Source of the DNA: Dasypus novemcinctus
Lineage: Eukaryota; Chordata; Mammalia; Cingulata; Dasypodidae
Length of the DNA: 64,000 nt
Assembly: GCF_030445035.2 (NCBI RefSeq)
Contig: NC_080699.1
Span: 5,022,001 to 5,086,000 of the forward strand
Reading direction: 5' to 3'
The translations under genes were made by a program, and so were the position numbers. Positions 22,600-35,199 of the stretch are shown piece by piece. The notes under the pieces were generated by a model. That model ran no database searches and was not told the origin of the DNA. It was given only the letters and a program-made list of their open reading frames with translations. Positions within the stretch are counted from its first letter, which is position 1, and each line of letters opens with the position of its first letter.

Positions 22600-23830
22600 A
22601 ACGTGAAATTTTTTTACACAGAAAACCCAGAAAAGTAATGTAATTAGTAAGAGATTTTACCAACCTTGGATATAAATAATATCAATTTACAAAAAAAAAA
22701 AAATCAATGCAATTTATATACTAGAGAAGCATAGTTTAAAAAATTAATTTTAAGAGCAATCAAAATAGAACGATCAGAAAAAATCAAACAACATTTGTTC
22801 AATGCTTTCAAGAAAAATACATTAAACCTTTTGAAATATGTTAAATAGAGGACTACACCAACTGCATGGAAAGTTAGATTTTTAGATTTATTTCATCAAG
22901 GTGCTCCTTCTTCTCCACTCTAATGATAGATTCAATCTGATTAATCCACCCCAAGTTTTTTTGAGGAACTTGACAAATGAATCCACAGTGTGTAAGAAGC
23001 ACAAAAGATAAAGATCACCAAGACACACATGATAAAAACAAATAAAAATGTGCAGAGACTTGCCTACCAGGTATCAAAATGACTTACAATGCAAGAACAG
23101 TTGAGACAGTGTGGTGCTGCTTCAGAGAATGACCAATTAATTGGTGGACTAGTCTGGAGAGCCTGGAAATAGTTACACAAACCGGTATGTGCATTTGCTG
23201 TATGACAGAAATGGTTTTAGGAACAATGGAGAAATGGAGGACTACTTAAATAATTAGACTGGAACAGGTTGATTCTTTCTCTGTGTGAAAGAAAAAGCAT
23301 TGCCTCTGGTTGGAATACAACCTGAATGTGAAAGCCAAAACAGAACAAAACAAAAAACATTGAAAACTTTTTTAGAGAATAGCATAAGAAAGAACACTTT
23401 TTCATTTCAGTATAGGGAAACATTTCTCAATGAATAGATTTTTAAAACACTAACAATAAAGGAAAGTATGAAATTCAATTACATTAAAATTCAGGAATTT
23501 GGTTTATCCAAAACACTATAGAACAAAAATGAAAAACCACATTTTCCGAAAGAAAGTATTTGTAATGCATATATTTGACAGTCTGTATCTAGAAATGTAA
23601 AGATAGTCTATGCAGGGCAAACCTAAAGAAAAGAGGGCAAAAACATGGACCTGCTTCTCTCTTGTTAGGTTATGTGGATGGCTAATAATATTAAAAGAAG
23701 CTCAATCTCTTTCCTAATTAGAAAATACAAAATGAAACTATGATGACATATTATTTCATACTCAGTAATTGACAAAAATGAAGAAGGTTAATGCTGCCAA
23801 ATTTAGCAAAAAATGTAGAATAAGGAAACC
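22600..23830 (+). mobile_element. ancient L1M ORF2 3' half
   Basis: Diverged L1 ORF2 C-terminal sequence in plus orientation. Recognisable stretches include 'CTTGCCTACCAGGTATCAAAA' near 23058, 'AGACAGTGTGGTGCTG' near 23104, 'GACAGAAATGGTTTTAGGA' near 23204, and 'GAATAGATTTTTAAAACACTAAC' near 23433. No open frame survives. Confidence 0.6.
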
Positions 23831-25945
23831 CTTTAAACACGGACACTCACAACACATGGTTAGTTCACTGTGTGTAGAGGGTACAGTGCTTATCTGGATG
23901 CGGTGGTAAGACTGGCAAAGAGAAGTAGTGGCCTTCGTAGGCCTTGGATGACATTGGGTTTTATCCAAGGCAGTGTGGGGCAGCTCAAGCATTTTAAGGA
24001 GAGAGTGACATATCAGATTTATATTTATAAAGAAAATAGGAGGCAGCGACAGGGACAAAGAAAAGGGCAAGAGAAGAGATAATTGTCAGCATCACAGTGA
24101 AGAGCAAAGTTTAAAAAATGAAAAACTTAACAATTGTTAGTATAAAAGCAATAGTACCTTTTTCAACTTAAAGCCTTAATAAAGTTGCAAGCATTTTATT
24201 ACTAATTATAAAATTATATTATTATGTAACAGAAGTAATGAAAAATCCCTGAAGCAGTTTTTAATCATGTTCTTGTTTTCCAAAAATAAATTATTTGGTT
24301 AGAGACTCGTAACTAATTTAAGAATTTTAATTGATGAGTTATGGCCTGAAGGATTTTTCACCCTAGTACAAAATAAACCAATTATGTAATTAGTAATAAT
24401 TTAATGATTCAAGTGACAATTTTTCAAAGTATTGCGTTTAATAGGTTTTCTTGATTAAGTATATTAAGATTTGTATTATTTTTAAATTTTTATTTTGAAA
24501 CTATGAGGCATCTCTTGCAACCTATAAAGCTCAAGACAAACCCCCTCCTGGTGGAGCTCCAGATAGACTTAATGGATAAAGAAAATGACATAATTATTGG
24601 CTTCTTTTGTTTTCCTTAATCATAAAAATCAATACAATTATTTCCTCTAATTTCTTAACGTTCATTTGCTTTTATATTTTGTAGACATCCTGCTTTATTA
24701 TAAGATTTTGGTAATATCTTAGAGTCTGTATGCAAGCAGCCAAGCACACTATTTGAGATTTTTATCTTACCAACTTTTTCTTACACCATGTTAAGTACTT
24801 CGCCATCTTGAGCATTTTGGCTTTGTCATCTAGCTATGGTCTGAAATAGGAAAGGATGTCCAAGGGTATCCTCTTTATCACCAGGGAAGATCTCTTATCA
24901 AATCTCCACAGCGACGTTATTCACATGTCATGAGCCAGAACAGAGTGCCATGTCCAGGAAAATCATGACATGGCACTGAAGCTAGGCACACGCCTTCACA
25001 AACAAAATTGGGGTTTTTGGATAACAAGGGAAAACAGAGTGGTCAGCTATCTGCAGTAGCAATGATGTTGGCATGTGGGAGAGAGGGCAAGTCTTATGTG
25101 CACCCCTTGCTAAGTAATAAGTTTTCCATACATTAGTGTATAAGGACAGGGGAGATCTGGCATTTGAAAAATATTACTGCTTCACATTGCCTTTCTCCTA
25201 TTATTTTTAAATGTTAACATTTTTAACATGTTTTATATCTTTAAATGCTTAAATGTTAATTCATTTAAAAACCTGAATTCAATAAAAACAGCATTTGTAA
25301 AATCAAGTTGGAAGACAGAAACTATATGCAACTCTTCAGAAGCTCCTGTTTTTAATTCATTCAATAATTGTATTATAGTGCATTGGTATTTGGAGAGTGT
25401 GGATATAGATAAAAGTGAAATGTTTCAAGAAGAGAGATGCATATCTTCTGAGCAGAACAGAACTTTGGAAATCTTAATTCTTAGTACCAACTAAAAAGAA
25501 GTGTAATGAAAAAGAAAACTTGGAAATTCTCCTGTGATCTTAGATGAATAGGTACTGATATCAGGAAGCATTGCCTGTATTATGTTTATGGTTGTTTTTG
25601 CAATCCTTAGGTGCAGAGAGAGTTTCTTGCAACTCCTTAGCTCACACAGTATATTCGTAAGTCTACTCAATGCTCTTCCTTCTGCATTTATCTTTATTTT
25701 ATTCATTGTACAGACATATTTAAATATGAATCATATTCCTTTCCTCTATTATTTTCAAGGCTAAATTTTTGTGATGCATCTAGTTCTATGAAATGTTTGT
25801 AAGTTCATTGTTTCTGCTATATTGCATTGACTCCATTTTACTTATGTGTTCTCCATATAGTGCTGTTAGGAAGCCTGTAACTACTCACTGTAATAAAGAA
25901 TGATGGGATAACATACTCATAATTGGGGTCAATACATATATCAGT
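23831..25945. other. AT-rich non-coding stretch
   Basis: No gene recognised. 24850-25080 has the look of an old LTR or DNA-transposon remnant ('CATGTCATGAGCCAGAACAG', 'ACATGGCACTGAAGC'), but the family is uncertain. Confidence 0.4.
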
Positions 25946-25949
25946 ATAT

Positions 25950-26330
25950 CAGTCAGGATATGTTGGGAAAACAGAAGCCACTCTGTGTATTTAGAGGGGT
26001 ACAGGGTTTAACCGAGGGAATTAGACATTAATAAAATCCTTGGAAGGGTTTGAGGACTAGTGTAAAGAAGACTTAACTCTTGAGTCTCCTGGAAGTTCAG
26101 GATCTGGGGGAGATACAAATACCGTCAGTGTCCATGGGTAGGTGACTCAGAGGAACACATCTGGAGGTTGCTGAAACCTCATATCTGCTGACACCCACCG
26201 TTGCCTGCTGCAGTCACCTGTGCCCCTTCTACCTGCCAAATCCCACGTGAGAGCTTCTGGTTGGAGGAATCTAAACCAGAGCAAGGATGGCAATAAATTT
26301 TGGAAAATTTATTCTTGCACTTCTATTTTC
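25950..26330. repeat. possible old LTR-type repeat
   Basis: 'GGGAAAACAGAAGCCACTCTG' near 25967 followed by 'GGGTACAGGGTTTAACCGAG' and a GC-richer tail resembles old mammalian ERV-type repeats. Orientation and family are not certain. Confidence 0.35.
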
Positions 26331-26569
26331 TGTGATATGGGGATGAATATAGAGGATAGTGAAGATCAAAGCTAATTTCCTAAAATCGATATCTAGCGTA
26401 TTGTGTTTAAGTTTGACTAATTTAGATAAATGTTCAATAATTGAATTCTATGACTGATTGGCACTTTATACACTCATAGTAGAGCCTAAAATTCACCTCT
26501 TATATCCTTTCCATTACTCGAAATGGTACATATTTCTGCCATTCCCGGGAGGGTTAAAGACCTTGCAAT

Positions 26570-26990
26570 ATTTTTTTTAAGATTTATGCATTTATTTATT
26601 TCTCTCCTCCCCCTCCCCACCCTGGTTGTCTGTTCTCTGTGTCTATTTGCTGCATCTTGTTTCTTTGTCCTCTTCTGTTGTTGTCAGTGGCATGGGAATC
26701 TGTGTTTCTTTTTGCTGCGTCATCTTGCTGTGTCAGCTCTCTGTGTGTGCGGCGCCATTCCTGGGCAGGCTGCACTTTCCTTCGCACTAGGCGGATCTCC
26801 TTATGGGGAGCGCTCCTTGCACGTGGGGCTCCCCTACGCAGGGGACACCCCTGCATGGCTCGGCACTCCTTGCGCGCATCAGCACTGTGCGTGGGCCAGC
26901 TCCACATGAGTCGAGGAGGCCCAGGGTTTGAACTTTGGGCCTCCCATGTGGTAGACAGGTGCCCTAACCCCTGGGCCAAGTCCGTTTCCC
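26570..26990 (-). mobile_element. DAS-SINE, chimeric type, full body (copy 2)
   Basis: Head at the right (about 26910-26990; complement contains TGGCCCAG and a GTTCAAACC-like B box), body with CTTGCTGTGTCAGCTCTCTG and GGCGCCATTCCTGGGCAGG, and the complement of a T-rich tail at the left (26570-26600). A C-rich (minus G-rich) tract lies next to the tail at 26601-26622. Target duplication is about TGCAAT (26564-26569 and 26991-26996). Open frames across it are shadows of the SINE. Confidence 0.9.
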
Positions 26991-26999
26991 TGCAATTGT

Positions 27000-28139
27000 T
27001 TTTTAATCTGAATTTTTCTAAAGTCTAGTACATTAGCTTATCTCTTCATATACTTGTTAGCCATTCAAGCTTATATTTTTGTCTACTCATTCATATTCTG
27101 TGGCAGTTTTGCACTGGTTTTCCTAATTATTTTATTTAATTTAGAAGTTCATAGTATTTTTAAGTTATTAACACTTTTGCCATTTTAGATATTTATAAAC
27201 ACTTTCTTTCAATCACTTTTGTCTCTTAACATGATTTAATATCTACTGAATAAGAATCATAAGTCAATGATTATAGTTTAAAATTTTTTTTGGTCTTATT
27301 CAAAAATATTTCTCTAGCTTTTGATAGAGAAAGACTCCCACTTTTTCTTCATTTATCTTCATATTTTTACCTGTAAGAAACTCTTAATGGGCCCTTAATA
27401 TTGTGACTTTGAATAAAACACAAATCACAATGACTGCTTTCCTCTGCTCAATAATAATGTGACTGTCTATTTTATGCAATAGAATATTTTTACTTCCTTT
27501 ATGGCATCATAGTGTGTTATTGCAGTTTCAGGTATTTGCCTATGAAGTTTATTTAAAGTGTGTTGAATAATTCAGGGTTGGTTGGTTGGTTTATGATTAA
27601 TGGTATCAATAAGAAGACTTTGCTTTCATCCTCTTTATGCTCTGTGATATTTTGCTGGTTAACACCTTTGCTTAATAATCTGTAATTGGACACAGTGAGT
27701 TATCCCTCCCCTCAAAATGGAGGATGATTTCACTGCATTCTATATGTTCCACCATTGTTGACCCTTAGAGAAGAGAAATACCCATCAAATTTCTTTTTCC
27801 TAGAAAAGAGTAATTTTCTGATGTAGGAATTAACTAAAATCAAGCTTTCCCCAATTGGCAGGAAGAGAGATGCCATGTTTTGTCCCGGTAATAGCACTAA
27901 GGACTTTCAGTCCCCACTCTTGTGCATGCAGCACCTTGGGATTGGGTGAGACGCTCGGGTACTGGTTAATGCACCTGCAGTCTATACACTGATTACTCTT
28001 CCAGGAGGCTAGGAAGCCAGAATTAAGTAAAAATATTACTAGAAAGTGTTGAAACCACAAGATGTGTTTTATTCCATGGACAGAAGTAAAGTTGAATTAA
28101 CATCTTTTATTTTACTATTTGGAATTCATTATTATGCTT
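27000..28139. other. AT-rich non-coding stretch
   Basis: No gene or named repeat recognised. 27830-28060 has a minus-strand open frame of 76 codons without recognisable homology, which I do not call. Confidence 0.45.
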
Positions 28140-30590
28140 TTACAACAAGAAAAAAAAAAGACTAGAGAATTGGTGGCTCTCAATGGGTTAGGGCAGTCGA
28201 GTATGTCAAGCCCTCAACACTGTTGCAAGTATCTGTGAATATGGCCCTTCAAAGTAATGAAGATTGTCACTTTGGGTGCTGTGGGGAGGGGGACAGAGGT
28301 ATTGAATAGATGGAATCAGGATAAGTGTGTGGCAATGGAAGTGTTCCACAAGATCATGCAATGATGGATATAGGACATGATGAATTACACCAAAAATGTA
28401 TAAAAGTCTATTGGCTAAAATGTAAACCACAATGTAAAATATAAGATAACTAAAAATTTAGGAAATTGTATAGTCTGAAATATAAACCATAATGTAAATG
28501 AAAATGAAACCTTGGTTGAAAGCTATGTTTCAATATCTGCACATCAGCTGCAGCAAATATAACATGAATATGTAAAAATATCATGGCTGGGGAAGGGACA
28601 AAGTGTTTGATGCTGGATATGTGGGAGTTGTATATGTGAAATACTGTGATCTAAAACTTTTGTGAAGACAAAACTAATAATTAGGTAAAAAAAAGGATAT
28701 AGACACTGAGGAAGAAATGAAAGAAATTAACTTGCCACTGTACATACAGGGCAACACCTATTGCAGTGATGAAAGGCAAAACATCAAGAACAAAGCTTTT
28801 TCATTTTTTCATTTTTTGATACCCCAATTTATTTTTACTTTATTTAATTTCTCTAAATTAGTATGTATTCTATATCTAACCTTTAAACCCATCACTATAT
28901 TCCACTTTACTATTAATGGAACCTGGCAATATATTAAGCTTCATTATTGAAGGTTCAACTATGGCAGGGGAGGAACACTGGTGTGGGGTGTTATTGATGG
29001 GGGGCACATGGTTGGGAGGGAGTTCTCCAGGGCATGTATACAGGGTACATAAAAATGTTTGGATATTTTCATAGTGGTTACAGTTAAAAACGACAACTGA
29101 GGGAGTGTGGAATTCTAAGCCAGGGGAGCTCTATCACATTCCCCAATGGAACAACAATGATCTTCCAAGTGCAATGGCAAAGACCAATAAAGAAGGATGG
29201 TCCAACAATGAGCCCTTGATACTGATGACTATGCTCATGAGCCTGTGTGCCTGATATATGAACTAGGCCTAGAGCTTGCAGGGTGCCTAAGACTTCCCTC
29301 CTGAAAGTCTCCATGTTGCTCAGATATGGCCACTCTCTAAGACAAACTCAGCATGTGAATGCATTACCTTCCCCCAAGTGTGGGACATGACTGCCAGGGA
29401 TGAGCCTGGCACTGAGAGATTACTACCAAGCACGAGCTGATGATGTAACTAAAAAAAGACCTTGTATAAAAGTGTCATTTCAGACCAGCAGAATATCTCA
29501 GCCTTCATGTAATACCAGGTGTTAAAAACTGCTTTTTGACCTTGAATAAAAGGGGGAAATGAAAAGGACAAATGAGTTTATATGGCTATGAGTCTCCAAA
29601 AAAAGAGTCAGGAGGTCATCAGAGGGGTTGTGCTTATGCATGCCTCAGCAGGATCCCAGAGATAGTCAAAGCAGATACAACCCCAGGTATTGGTTCTCCT
29701 GAGGGCTACAGAGACCCACAGATACTATAGTCATGGCAGATGACTCTGGAGTTCAGTGCCATGTCAGTTGGCCCTATTTGGAGTTTGTGTTCCTGAGTGC
29801 GATGGACTAGGACTCAGATGTTACCTTTCTACACATGCCTCTTTTTTTACTTTTACTGGACCTGTGGTTGGCACTGGGGTTGGTGTATACTCAGGAGACT
29901 TGAACCTCTGGACTGTCCAAGTGACAGTCAGGCCCTAAGCCTCAGCAGACTTACAATTCCTACCCTCTGGTTTATTGGACTTACCCTGGCCAGTCAACAG
30001 GGAGGTGAAGAAGGTCAAGCACTACACCAGAGAGCCAAGAATGCTTATAGCTGCAAGTAGGAAAATTGCATCCATCATCTTTGTGGAATCTAAACCCTCT
30101 CTCGATACATAAGTGGAGTGGACATAACCATCCCAGGGTCCACAGGATGGAGGAATAGAGTATGGATTAGAGTAGACTTACTGATATTTTACTATGGAAC
30201 TATTGTGATTAGTAATAGAAGAAATTGTAGCATTGATGTGGAGAAAATGGCCATGGTAGATGCTGAGGGTAGGGAGAGGGAAGAAGAGATATGATGTAGG
30301 GCATTTTCAGGACTTGGAGTTGTCCTGGGTGGTACTGCAGGGACAGACCCTGGACATTGTATGTCCTGGGTGGACTGGGGGAGAGTGTAAACTACAATGT
30401 AAACCATTATCCACGTAGTGCAGCAGTGCGCCAAAACGTATTTACCAAATGCAATGAATGTCCCATGATGATGAAAGAGGTTGTTGATGTGGAAGGAGTG
30501 GGGTGAGGGGGGTGGGAGGGTACATGGAGACCTCTTATATTTTTTGAATGTAGCATTTAAAAAAAAATAGAGAGAGAACAAACAAACAAA
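28140..30590 (+). mobile_element. xenarthran L1-type 3' region (long 3' UTR)
   Basis: A 2.4-kb block with blocks I recognise from xenarthran L1 3' ends: 'AGTGTGGGACATGACTGCC' (29378), 'GATGAGCCTGGCACTGAGAG' (29400), 'ACCTTGAATAAAAGGGGG' (29538), and a terminus with a G-rich tract (30503-30520), GGAGACCTCTTATATTTTTTG and an A-rich tail. The same terminus is seen at 3674-3764. Motifs of the type AAACCACAATGTAAA recur at about 28424, 28483 and 30388. No ORF2 is evident within it. The left boundary is uncertain. Confidence 0.6.
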
Positions 30591-32429
30591 CAAAAATACT
30601 GCAGGTTTTCATAGTCTTTCCATTAACTTCAATCCCCAGAGAATTTAAGATTGTGACATGAGTAGAGGCACTGTACCTTTGGTAAAGTAAGCACAATTTT
30701 GCCTCTTAAAAATATGCAAAAAGAAATCTTGACTGCACAAACAAGCTGCCCTGCTGTATACGTGAGTCAAGGAAAATGTCAATAAGCTCATCATTGTGTA
30801 AATCTTAGAACAAATCAGTAAGCCTATTTGGTACTTATAAGGTTTATCGACACTACTAGTGATATTTGCAGTGATTTGACTGCCATAAACAATTTGTATT
30901 GAGGATACTGTTTATCAGTAGAAAGAAAATGCCTAATTCCACTAATTGTCTCTAGTTCTGCATCTAGTAACTGTACAGTTCATACATGCTAATAATTTTA
31001 TTATCAGCTGCTGCTGAGTTAATTAAAATTCATGTCTACAAGCATAGACCAAAATACAAATATGTATTCTGATCAGCTTTTTATATCTTAATTAAAAAAA
31101 AAAGAAAGGCCAAATTAAAGTTTCATTAAATTCCCCAGAAGGTATAAGCTAGTAAGAAAGATGAATAAACAAAATTAATGTATGGCAAGGTCCAAAGAAG
31201 TTGTAAAATAATTATGACAATAAGATAAGAGTTAAGAATGACATCAGTCCATTCTTTTGGGTTGAAAACACAATTTTTAAAAAAATTCATTGTTCATTCT
31301 TTGATTGAAGGAACATATCCCAAAAGACTTCTCTGAGATACTTTTTATCTGAAATCAGCTAAGATATATTATGAATTGTTTTGCAGTCCCCAAAGGCAAC
31401 CTGAAATATATTTTCTTTTAAATCTGTTTTTACTGTTTGAATTCAATGGAATAGATTCAGTCCTGAGCAGTGGTCTCTTCTGCTTTGCTTCCTGTGTGCA
31501 AGAGGAAAATGGTATATAATAATGTACCTGCATTCAGCAACAGTCATCTGAGTTTTAAAGTTTTATTATTTGCCACTGCAATCATTAGTAGCAATGAACA
31601 TATACGGGGCAGTATTTTACAAGTAGTAAAGTCACAGTAATTTTAGCTACTTTCAGTTGTGTTATTAACAAAGAAATTAAGATGTTAATATGACTAATCT
31701 TAACTGGCTTTTATTTAAGGAGAGTGATACTGGGGCCAAACTGAAATGAGAAGTCTTGCTAATGCTTTCAATTTATTTCTTTAGTATTCAAGCTGCCTAG
31801 ACTATCTCAATTGGGAATTGGTAAGTGTTGTCTTGAGATAACATACTATGCAGGGCATATGCCATCAGAAGAATGTAGCTAACACAGCTTTTTTATACTG
31901 GTGTCAGTAAGACTACCTAAAAGGATCAAATAAGAATAAAAATGTTGGTTTTTGTTAATCCAAAAAAAAAAAAGGTTGCTTTTTGTTAATCCAATGTGAA
32001 CTCAGTATAGGTAAGATGACTTTAATTTTAAAAAGTGAAAAGGTGAGGGCTCTGTAATGTGCTTTATGTTTTAAGAATAAGTTATTCTTAAAAGTAAGAA
32101 TACAATGTTTATATATATGTTTACATGTATATGTAAATGTTATGTATACATTGTATATGCATATATATACACACACAAATATTTCTTTATATTTATATAT
32201 GGATAAAGTACCAGAAATTGGATTCCTGAGTGCTAGTATTCTTTATAATAACAACACACAGAAAAGTGTAATAAGAGGACCTGTTTGCGAAACAACTTCT
32301 CCTGCCAAAAAAAATAAAGAAAAAATCCCTCAAAACTCTTAGTACTATTGACCTCAACTTAATTTCAGCCAACTTTAACTACCAAATTAAGGATCAGTTT
32401 TTCATTCTTATCTAGTCAACCTCTTTGAA
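30591..32429. other. AT-rich non-coding stretch with TA/TG-rich segment
   Basis: No gene recognised. 32105-32205 is a TATA/TGTA-rich low-complexity segment that generates spurious short open frames on both strands. Confidence 0.5.
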
Positions 32430-32670
32430 CTTGACCTTTTACACATGCCCTTCTTCTGGGAATTCTCTCCTTTGGATGTCCTTGACATTCTCTTAACTGT
32501 TCTCCTCTGACCTACACTCTAGTTGCCTTCTCGGTGTGCACTGTTGGTTCTTATTTCTTTATGACTATAAAATATGGTCTTCCTCAAGTGTCCTGCCCTG
32601 GTCTGGACTTCTCAGCCATCATTCCCAGAAGATGAATCTCATCTAGTCTATGCCCCAGCCACCATCTATA
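32430..32670 (+). repeat. probable L2 (LINE2) fragment
   Basis: C/T-rich text such as 'ACACATGCCCTTCTTCTGGG' and 'GACTTCTCAGCCATCATTCC' resembles L2 elements. Two SINEs inserted at its right side. Low certainty because of age. Confidence 0.4.
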
Positions 32671-32683
32671 CCTGATTACGTTA

Positions 32684-33013
32684 TTTTTTAAAGATTTTAT
32701 TTACTTATCTCTCCTTACCACCTTGAAATTTGCACTTGCTGTGTCAGTTCATCTTCTTTGTTTCTTTAGGAGGCACTGGGAACCTAACCCAGGACCTCTG
32801 ATGTGGGAGAGAGGTGCCCAATCCCTTAAGCCACCTCCATTCCCTGCTTTGTTTTGTCTCCCATTATGTTTTCTCTTCTTGTGTTTCTTGTTGTGTCAGC
32901 TTGCTATGCCTGCCTGTCCAACAGGCAGTGTTCTCCAGGAGGCACCAGGAACTGAACCACAGACCTCCCAGGTGGTTGGTGGGAGTTCAATTGCTTGAGC
33001 CACATCTGTTTCC
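32684..33013 (-). mobile_element. dimeric DAS-SINE (copy 2)
   Basis: Two tRNA-like units on the minus strand, with B-box-like GGGAACCTAACCC (32778-32790) and GGAACTGAACC (32949-32959) on the plus strand and a T-rich tail complement at the left. Flanked by CCTGATTACGTTA (32671-32683) and CCTGATTACTTTA (33014-33026), a 13-bp target duplication with one mismatch. Same architecture as 17644-17993. Confidence 0.8.
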
Positions 33014-33026
33014 CCTGATTACTTTA

Positions 33027-33376
33027 TTTATTTATTTATTTTTTAAAAAGATTTATTTATTTAATTTCCCCCCCTCCCCTGGTTGTCTGTTCTTGGTCCG
33101 CTTCTGTTGTCGTCAGCAGCACGGGAAGTGTGGGCGGCGCCATTCCTGGGCAGGCTGCACTTTCTTTTCACGCTGGGCGGCTTTCCTCACGGGCACACTC
33201 CTTGCGCGTGGGGCTCCCCCACGCGGGGGACACCCTTGCGTGGCACGGCACTCCTTGCGCGCATCAGCACTGCGCATGGCCAGCTCCACACGGGTCAAGG
33301 AGGCCCGGGGTTTGAACCGCGGACCTCCCATATGGTAGACAGACGCCCTAACCACTGGGCCAAAGTCCGTTTCCCC
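33027..33376 (-). mobile_element. DAS-SINE, chimeric type, short subfamily (copy 3)
   Basis: Minus-strand SINE sitting immediately beside the dimer. Its target duplication CCTGATTACTTTA (33014-33026 and 33377-33389) is perfect, and its left copy is also the right duplication of the dimer. It carries many CpGs and the same ~48-nt body deletion as the copy at 14.08 kb. Head at the right with the complement of TTGGCCCAGTGG near 33353-33364. Confidence 0.9.
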
Positions 33377-33764
33377 CCTGATTACTTTAAAATCAAGATC
33401 TCTGCATTCAAAACATAGCTGTAATATACTATTCTATACAACTTTATTTAAGTGCTATGTTGCCATCTCCAAAAGTTAATCCAATTATCTTTGTGCTGCA
33501 CCTGTATTCTCCAGTGCAGCTAAACCCACTATTGTGCAGCAGAGTTCCTCTTGTACTCCACTTAGCACAATGGATAAAGTATAAAGTATTGTTGACTTGG
33601 TGCACCTGGTCCTACTGCCCTAGAAGAAAAGAGGTAATGCATAGTGACTCTTCACTGTCACACACCCCCCACACACCTGGCTAGTACCCAAGTCCTCTTG
33701 ATTTCCCATCCTGAAAGTCTCTGGAATCCATTGTCCTGCCACAAGTCTTATAATATCTTGCTGT

Positions 33765-34190
33765 GATGTTTTGGCTTATGTGTCAAGTTGGCCAGGTAAT
33801 GATGTCCTGTTGTTTGTCCAGAAAGCACTGGCCTAATTGTTACTGTGAGGACATTTTGCTGACTTCAGTATCAGTGAGTTGCTTGCATCTATGGCTGATT
33901 ACACCAATAATCAGCTGAGAAGATGGCCATCAGGAATGAAAGACCTCTCATCCAATCAGTTGAAGGCCTTAATAGAAGTGGTTTCAGTAGAGAGAATTCC
34001 CATCTCAGCTTCAGACAGACAGTATCTCCTGGGAACTCATCAAGGACATTAGTTGGAATCCCTGGTTTGCAGCCTGCCCTATGGAATTTAGATCCCCATT
34101 GTGGCATAAGATGATTTTATAAAATAGCATAATATTTACAGGTATCTTCTGTCGATTCTGCTTCCCTAGAGAACCCTGAATAATACACCG
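33765..34190 (+). mobile_element. solo LTR of a second ERVL-type family
   Basis: Begins near 'TTATGTGTCAAGTTGGCCAG' (33776) and ends near 'CTTCCCTAGAGAACCCTG' (34160) then AATAATACACC. It contains 'CCAATCAGTTGAAGGCC' (33951). This is the organisation of a common ERVL-type LTR that I recall from xenarthran and other mammalian genomes. A TATA-like TTTATAAAA (34114-34122) lies downstream, near the putative R. Family name not assigned. Confidence 0.6.
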
Positions 34191-34814
34191 CCTAACTGAT
34201 TTCTCTGTCTCAGTCCTATTTTTCTCCAAAGTTGTCTACAACTGATAAAAATTCTTTAATGATTCCAGTTCCTTCTTAATGCAGCTGCTACTTACCCCAA
34301 TATACTTTCCTGCTCTGCATTCTCCAGGTACTATGGAATCTACCTATATTTGCAAATTTTAAGTTTTGTGAACACACCTGACTTTGAGATAGTATACTAT
34401 GCTGTGATGATATGGGACAGATGTAGATATAACTATAGATAGAGATCTTTTTCACCCCCAGGCCAAAACTTCTATGCAATCTTCCAGTGGCAGTTAAATC
34501 TATGTCCTTAGGGGCCTCCATTCCATGCCCAGGCAAGTGGACTCCCAGGATATCTGTTAATTCAGATACGGCATGGCAGAGATTTATTTTCATGACTCAA
34601 CTATGAGCTCCTTGAGAGTAGAGACAATGTATCTTTTTATGTAACTTATAATGAGCAGTAAAAAAGAATAGATTAAAAGAAGAAAGACTTAATTTTAACT
34701 ATACCTATCCAAGTAGCATTGACACAAAAAATCCCTCAAAATTAGGAAATAGAAGGGATAAACATCTACTTACAAAAAGTATAATTTGAGGACTGCTTGA
34801 AATATCTCTTTTGC
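34191..34814. other. non-coding stretch
   Basis: No gene or repeat recognised. 34288-34593 holds a minus-strand open frame of 101 codons without recognisable homology. Confidence 0.4.
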
Positions 34815-34831
34815 TATATATATATATATAT
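34815..34831. repeat. (TA)n microsatellite
   Basis: Alternating TA followed by a T run, at the left edge of an LTR-like fragment. Confidence 0.85.
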
Positions 34832-34854
34832 TTTTTTATATGTGAATCTGTGAA

Positions 34855-34970
34855 ATCATAAGTGCTGGGGATTGAACCGCGTCCCCCCTAAAGGCAAGTT
34901 CACATCACAACCCCTGGACCTGTGGGTGAGAACCCATTTGTAAACAGGAGCTCTGAAGGTATGACTTAAG
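34855..34970 (+). mobile_element. possible MLT1-type LTR fragment
   Basis: 'GGATTGAACCGCGTCCCCCC', 'CACAACCCCTGGACCTGTG' and 'CATTTGTAAACAGG' parallel the 5' part of MLT1-class LTRs. Short and diverged. Confidence 0.4.
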
Positions 34971-35199
34971 GCAGGGATTCTTAACAAGGGACCCATGAGG
35001 AGAAGATCCCAGTGGAAACCAGCTGGAGTGCCCCAGCCTTCAGCATTCGTCCTCCGTCAATCTGCCAATAGGATTCCTTTTTGTTGCTATACAATGAGTA
35101 ATTCTCTGTTCAGAAATCTGAAGGTGTTTTTTCCCCCTCATTATTCATCTAATATCCCCAAAGCTCTGTAATCATGACTTCTCTCCTAAAATTTTCAAA

